This document shows positions 6,661 through 11,217 of a stretch of 11,217 bases of DNA, one piece after another; position 1 is the first letter of the stretch, and each line of letters begins with the position of its first letter. The stretch comes from Podila epigama (taxonomy: Eukaryota; Mortierellomycota; Mortierellomycetes; Mortierellales; Mortierellaceae), in assembly GCA_015679605.1 (NCBI GenBank), contig JAAAVE010000280.1, forward strand, positions 7,359 to 18,575, in the 5' to 3' direction. A program made the translations under genes and the position numbers. The notes below the pieces were generated by a model. The model was not told the DNA's origin and did not search any database. It worked only from the letters and a program-made list of their open reading frames with translations.

Positions 6661-8862
6661 CTAGCATGACTCAATGACCACGACAACGCCTGCAACCAAT
6701 CCTTCAATGCCATCCTCCTTCAACACCGCCTTTGCGAGCAAGCTTCCAATGGCCTCTGACAGTGGCTGCCTAACATCTTCAATCGTATGATTCTTTGTTT
6801 GGCCAGTTGCCTTTGCGGCTTCGTCCTTGATGAGGGTCCGTAGTCCAATCTGTAAAAGTAGGGGAAGGGAGGAACGGGGTCAAAAAAAAATACAAGAACA
6901 CATATACCAAATGTTAGTGGTAGCTCGTCATTACACATTAGAGTAGGAAAAAGAAGATCTTCAAGACCAAAAGGCGACAAAGACCAAAAGAATAGGAGAA
7001 AAAAAAACGTACAAGAAGAGCATCTAGACAGTGTCGCGCCTCACTACGTCGCAAAACAATGTCATCGTCCATATGATCTTCCTCCATATCGTTCTCATCC
7101 TCGAGTTCTGGTCCGATCAGACTCATATATGTTTTTAGATTTGGCACAACCAATGTCTTGAAGACTTCATTGCCAAGTCGAGTCAATCCAAGGATGGCGC
7201 CATAATGAGTCGTGAGAGGCTTTTCCGGATCCAAAAATGCTCTTAGTAGCGTCTTGGTAACGCGGGGTTGAAGTGTATGATAAGATGTCCCGTATTTCGA
7301 GCAGATTGAGATGATAATGTCCGTTGCTGTCGATCGCAGTGACCAGTGGTCTTCCTGAGGTGATTCGCCTAGCCGCTTTCCGACTACACACGTCAGAATG
7401 GTTGGCATCAGTTGGTGGAGCTATTGCAGGTTGAAGGGGGCATGTGAGATAAAATCGTTAGAAACTTTCTACTCACTGCTAGACAAAGCCTAATTTTTTT
7501 CTTTCTCCACGAACAACATCACTAGTGTACATACATATGGCTCCACAAAGAGGCTGTCATTGTCCAAAAGTGCGCGGACCATAGCCATCATGGCTTCCAG
7601 AACGAACAAATTCCGAATGTTTTGCGTCACCTAGATCGCATGAAGAACAAAAAAAAAGATCCAGTTCCAGTGTTAGCCTAACCATTTGGTCCTTTTCCCT
7701 GGTAACATTCAAAGGCGGTGCTCATGCTTTATCGTGATGGCATACCTTTCCGGCCACGACTTGCACAAAATAGGGCAAAAGTTGATGCAGTCCAGGGTCG
7801 TTTTGTAGACTGCTGATGGCCGTTGCTCGCAATACTTCATCCCGACTTAGTACAGCGCTTGTGATGCGCTCATAGTACATTTGAAGTTCCTTGGACAATA
7901 CATGTTTGACTAGCGGCTGGACTTCTGCACCTGAGGTATTATTGCTTGGTGTCTGATGTGGCGATCCTGTTTTAATACCTGGCACAACTGGTTGTGAAGA
8001 CTGCTCCAATTTGATACGCTTATTAAAAAGATCTGCCTTTGCCTCGCTCGGTGTTGGGTTTTGTACGATAGCAGGTTGGACGCCTTCAATGGCCAGCCAG
8101 TGAGCTGCAAGGATCAACAGGTGGTACAATGTTCATATTAGTTGGGGCATTTCAAAAAAACCCCACCCTCCACCACTACTATTACGCCCGTAAACACATT
8201 CCATTATTGACTTGAGCATGTCATGTCGTACCTGTATATGTGACATCCAGAGGAACCTTTGGCAGAGGTGCGCTCAAGATCGTTTCAAAGTCCAACTCCT
8301 CATCCTCAGCAAAAAACAATTCCTGCTGGCCTGTTGCTGATGTTCCTGCTGTTGTTCTTTTAAATCTGGTGGGGTTGGAGGAGCAAAACCCGTACAACGG
8401 CTACAACAAGTGCCAAAAAAAACAGAGGCAAGAGAGTGTCAATAACACAGATTCATATGTATTGTACAGTTTTTTTTTTTTGCTTTCGAAAAATAAAACA
8501 CCGGCAAAACGAAGATGTCCCTTTCGAGCTACCTCAACGTTACGGACACGCAATGCGTTATTAATATCATCAACAGTCAGTTTCGTGCGCTTTCCATGTC
8601 GCATAAACTTCATGGCCTCCTGAACAATTTCGTGAATCCGATACTCGACATCCTGGGCCATAGACGTCGCGACATCGTCCTTGAGATTAGGAATCCCGAC
8701 AGACTCTGCAATGTCCTAACATTCAAGCATAATTTGTTGGTTGTATAAGTAATGGGACCACAACAACAAGAACATCTAAATGAAAACTTTCCTAAGCTTG
8801 ACGTTCACTTGAGGAAAAGTATCCGCTTTTACCTTGATGGTCGATGAAGGAAATGTGCTCAT
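6661..8862 (-). CDS. TAF6: TAF6, TFIID/SAGA subunit with histone fold and HEAT domain, seven exons
   Basis: Subunit of the general transcription factor TFIID (and of SAGA in fungi); its histone fold pairs with TAF9 in the nucleus. Exons: 8833-8862, 8533-8715, 8232-8400, 7746-8104, 7535-7630, 7013-7420, 6661-6849; 1434 nt, 477 aa. Residues 1-71 form the histone fold: MSTFPSSTIK-DIAESVGI, then AQDVEYRIHEIVQEAMKFMR and KRTKLTVDDINNALRVRNVE, then PLYGF. A conserved link APLPKVPLDV...AHWLAIEGVQPAI leads to a low-complexity spacer (about 145-185). The C-terminal HEAT-repeat domain begins near 187 (SKELQMYYERI) and includes LHQLMPTILTCVVGKRL, HWSLRSTATDII, and LTTHYGAILGLTRLGNEV. An acidic insert (LEDENDMEEDHMDDD) lies near 380. 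It is shorter than human TAF6 (677 aa), lacking the long C-terminal tail, and near the yeast length (516). Exon 1 is only 30 nt; all frames close. Transcribed divergently from the next gene. Confidence 0.95.
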
Positions 8863-9029
8863 GTCGACGAAAGGATTGTGGTGAAGAAGCTTTGACAAGT
8901 TTGAGTTTCCAACTGAGAAAAAAAAAGGAGGGTTGGTGACTGTTCTCTCAATTGCCCTATTTTTTCTACGTACCAAGTTTTGATTCCTTTTGCCCCCTTT
9001 TGAACTGAACCTTCATTGACTGCTCGAAA
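8863..9029. promoter_or_regulatory. 167-bp divergent promoter between TAF6 and the unknown gene
   Basis: The two start codons (8862 minus, 9030 plus) are separated by only 167 bp, so both core promoters and leaders must fit here. I see no TATA box on either strand; there is an A run (8928-8936) and a T run (8960-8965). Shared or bidirectional control is inferred from the spacing alone. Confidence 0.55.
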
Positions 9030-10634
9030 ATGCCGCCAACAGACGAACAATCCGCTCAGGACAACGACAATGCGCCAAGAATTGCACCAGAAATGTAAAA
9101 CAAAAAAAAGAGACGTAGTGACATGGATATCATGTCACTAGCACCACTAGCACATCAACATCTCGACTTTTGTTTTTTTCCGGACCTAATCGTCGTCTCT
9201 TCTTCTCAGGGCATCACTTGTCAGTACCCTCACCGCCAGTCTACAGGGTGTACAAGGGTCGCTAGGAACTGCCTATGATGTACGTTGGTTGGAATGATCA
9301 CCTTTCGAACGAGTTCTTGATGTCAACGAGCATCCAATCTTACCAAAACCAGACTATGCTCGATAACAGGCTTTGGCAAGAAACATGCAACAGGGCCTAG
9401 AGATGGCTAAATGCATGAGTGATATGACTGAGATGCTCCTTCTCAGTAATATGATGATTAGTAAGTCTAGTTTTGATCTCCCAGTAGACCTACCGACGGG
9501 CCAAAAAGAGTGTAGATAAGGCGACTGAACCTCGATTTTATATCTTAGCTGCCAAGATTGAACGAAACACATCAAGTCCTGGTCATTCACGCGAGAAACC
9601 GCTCCTCAGAATTTCGACCGAAAACCGAGGCAGGATTCCAATTCAGGGACTAAAAGGCGTTCTTCGGATAGGAATCGCAAAAGATGGAGAAGATGGCATC
9701 GATGCATCTATGGATTGTGGAGGCACCATTCTCACAAGCTCGACAACAACCCTCGTCAGGTAACCTTGGATAGGCACACTTTTACTTTTTTTTTATTGCA
9801 TGTTAGGAATTCCTGTCCAACCATGTCTCTCTTTTACTATTGAACCCGCGTAGAGGCAAGCAGGAAGTCAAAAAAACAGCTCCAGTTCTTTACGTGACTG
9901 GGAAATCCTCAGCTCCCTCAGAACTATTGACACTTCCTCCAGAAACCAAATGGGAGCATGTCTTGGAGCTAGAGCTTGCTGGATTTGATGATTGGCATAT
10001 TGAGCTGGTCGCAGAGTTCATGAATGTCGGGTCTGCTCGACCATTGACTAGGAAACTTGACTGTTGTGTTTACCTTCTAGACCAGGTACGAAAGTGTAGT
10101 TCGTTCATATATTTTTAGGTGCGTTCCATGTGAGAATCCTCTACTTATATCAACTCCATGTCTTTTGTGTCCTTGTAAAGTGCACCATCCACTGGCTTCG
10201 CGAACAGTCCCGTACCCCTAATGAATTAGCCTGTTTCCAGGCAAATATGAGAACTGCAAATGTCCGGCAAGTGCTTCACGTACCTGCCACTGAAGGAATC
10301 TCTACTGGCTCTGGGTTCTCTCTGACTCCAACCGTAATCAATTTTTACTGCTCTGTATATTTTGCTTCCGCTATGGCGTGTCGTGTGTGAATTTTATACT
10401 AACTTGTGAGTGCTGGTTATGGGATAATAGGCCGATGAATTGATCATACATGGGCGCGTAGAGAACATTACTGACGACGGGACCGGAGCAACCATTGCAG
10501 TTTGGTGTGAATACTCGTCTGCCATTGACAACATGGAAGACTTTGTGCCCACGGAACAGCTTTTGCAAGTTGTTGCTAGTCGAGTTACGGAGGAGCTTGC
10601 AGTTCTCGACGAAATGCTGGCCGAGACTAAATAA
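9030..10634 (+). CDS. unrecognised 341-aa protein, seven exons
   Basis: I do not recognise the family. Exons: 9030-9094, 9210-9279, 9370-9460, 9549-9759, 9854-10085, 10181-10333, 10431-10634; 1026 nt. The gene model is supported by seven open segments in compatible phase, GT-AG introns of 88-115 nt and branch-like sites (CCTAATC near 9185, ACTAAC at 10398-10403). Residues 1-21 are polar and acidic. Residues 22-75 look helical and amphipathic, with seven Met in the 30 residues encoded by exon 3. Residues about 90-223 alternate hydrophobic and polar residues as in a beta-sandwich, ending LELELAGFDDWHIELVAEF and RPLTRKLDCCVYLLDQ. Residues 224-274 contain VRQVLHVPATEGIS. Residues 275-341 begin with another beta-like segment (ADELIIHGRVENI) and end in an acidic helix (about 318-341). 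No signal peptide, membrane segment or catalytic motif is visible. A soluble adaptor or complex subunit is a guess. It is divergent from TAF6. Confidence 0.75.
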
Positions 10635-10866
10635 TAGGCCCCTTAACAAGACTCGCTTCAAGGCTCTCCATGCCTTTTTTCGTCGCTCGACATCATGCTC
10701 CCCGTTCTTGGCGTCCATTCCCTCACCTTCTTGTATACATAGTCATAATTCTCCTTTCATTCAGTCACTCCATCGTATATAAACTTTTTTACAGCTCGAC
10801 CATAATCCACGCATTTCATTTTTCTGTCCACAAAGACGCCCAAACCCCTCCAAACATACCTTCAAG
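10635..10866 (+). other. intergenic: end of the unknown gene and promoter of the last gene
   Basis: 232 bp, tandem orientation. It holds the 3' end of the unknown gene just after its TAA and the TATA-type promoter and C/A-rich leader of the gene starting at 10867. No other feature is seen. Confidence 0.6.
10776..10783 (+). promoter_or_regulatory. TATA box of the last gene
   Basis: Perfect TATATAAA, 84 bp upstream of the ATG at 10867. The following sequence is pyrimidine-rich then C/A-rich, as in fungal leaders. It supports the choice of 10867 over more upstream ATGs such as 10670, which would precede the TATA box. Confidence 0.65.
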
Positions 10867-11156
10867 ATGCAAGGGCAAGACGGCAATGGCCCAAGCAGGT
10901 AACTGTGACAAAAAGCCATGTTTTGAGGTCTCACCGTCTGTGCATAAACAAAACAAAAGACTTTTCCCACTCCTCTTCCCCCGTGCTTACCAATTTATCC
11001 TTTTTTTCCGCGTCCCCTTGAACAAAAAAAACTGTAGTTTTCAAAGCTTTCTTGACAGATTTCCCGCGCCACTTCACCCCGATCTATTCAACGAGCCCAC
11101 AGGATATGAGAAGGCACTTCAGGAGGTTAAACAATATGAGGACTTTACAACGATAG
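10867..11156 (+). CDS. 5' end of a gene, possibly CLC-type chloride channel/transporter (partial)
   Basis: Exon 1 is 10867-10898 and exon 2 is 11059-11156; the intron (10899-11058) has donor GTAACT, a long pyrimidine tract and acceptor GACAG. Another donor (GTGAGT) follows exon 2 at 11157, so the gene continues beyond the window. The 43 residues seen begin MQGQDGNGPSR and end YEDFTTI, with a split codon starting G; if the next exon begins AT or AC the sequence reads DFTTID. A short acidic segment ending in a DFxTID-like motif just before the first membrane helices is typical of the cytosolic N-terminus of CLC chloride channels and Cl/H exchangers. No membrane region is present here, so this is a weak assignment. 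The ATG choice is supported by the TATA box 84 bp upstream. The far end overlaps a fold-back repeat that may be artefactual. Confidence 0.45.
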
Positions 11157-11217
11157 GTGAGTGACAAAGGGTATTCCGAGGATTTTCGAAGCGTTGTTTA
11201 ACCTCCTGAAGTGCCTT
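11111..11217. repeat. 24-bp perfect inverted repeat at the window end
   Basis: Bases 11111-11134, inside coding exon 2 of the last gene, are the exact reverse complement of 11194-11217, the final 24 bases. The spacer is 59 bp (11135-11193) and includes the exon 2 donor. The inner boundary of the match is sharp; the outer boundary coincides with the end of the sequence, so the true arm may be longer. Confidence 0.95.

Noticed and set aside
10670-11164. Continuous 164-codon plus frame as an unspliced first exon of the last gene
   Set aside because: Its ATG lies upstream of the TATA box and the frame passes through a classic intron (GTAACT donor, long pyrimidine tract, CAG acceptor). A spliced start at 10867 keeps the same frame in exon 2.
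1-11217. Prokaryotic-type systems, CRISPR, mobile elements, tRNA or rRNA genes
   Set aside because: No regularly spaced repeats with unique spacers, no transposase or reverse transcriptase motif, no target-site duplication with terminal repeats, and no tRNA-like B-box/cloverleaf found by eye. All five genes are spliced housekeeping-type eukaryotic genes or an unknown.

Overview
The window reads as nuclear DNA of a fungus, probably an early-diverging lineage. The evidence is five protein genes interrupted by mostly short GT-AG introns (about 88-253 nt, one of 442 nt), CTAAC/CTAAT-type branch sites, CT-rich leaders, an Hsp70 ending in HDEL, and a mitochondrial succinyl-CoA:3-ketoacid CoA-transferase of the type shared by animals and several fungal groups. 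The clade is inference; the eukaryotic gene structure is seen directly.

Layout from left to right: 1-393 is non-coding, downstream of the first gene. 394-2830 (minus) is the ER chaperone BiP/Kar2 in two exons, with a compact promoter at 2831-3220 (TATA box, heat-shock element, two CCAAT-N9-CCA elements). 3220-3839 is non-coding and holds a degenerate duplicated block rich in ATC/CAT repeats. 3840-6155 (minus) is the CoA-transferase in five exons; its mitochondrial presequence is split by the first intron. 6156-6660 is the transferase promoter plus the tail of the next gene. 6661-8862 (minus) is TAF6, the histone-fold/HEAT subunit of TFIID and SAGA, in seven exons. A 167-bp intergenic region separates it from a divergent seven-exon gene on the plus strand (9030-10634, 341 aa) whose family I do not recognise. 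10867-11156 (plus) is the start of a fifth gene, with a perfect TATA box; it may encode a CLC-type chloride channel/transporter but is cut by the window edge.

The genes do not form a pathway: they are housekeeping functions (ER folding, mitochondrial ketone/CoA metabolism, transcription initiation) plus one unknown. I see no mobile element, CRISPR array, gene cluster or defence/secondary-metabolite system, and no convincing new system. The points most worth following are the unrecognised seven-exon protein, a 24-nt perfect fold-back ending exactly at the last base of the window (possible contig-end artefact), and the regulatory layout of the BiP promoter.

All exon borders were set by hand from splice sites, reading-frame continuity and remembered family sequence; they have not been tested against transcripts. 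Apart from the left-most and right-most edges, every frame closes exactly to a whole number of codons.
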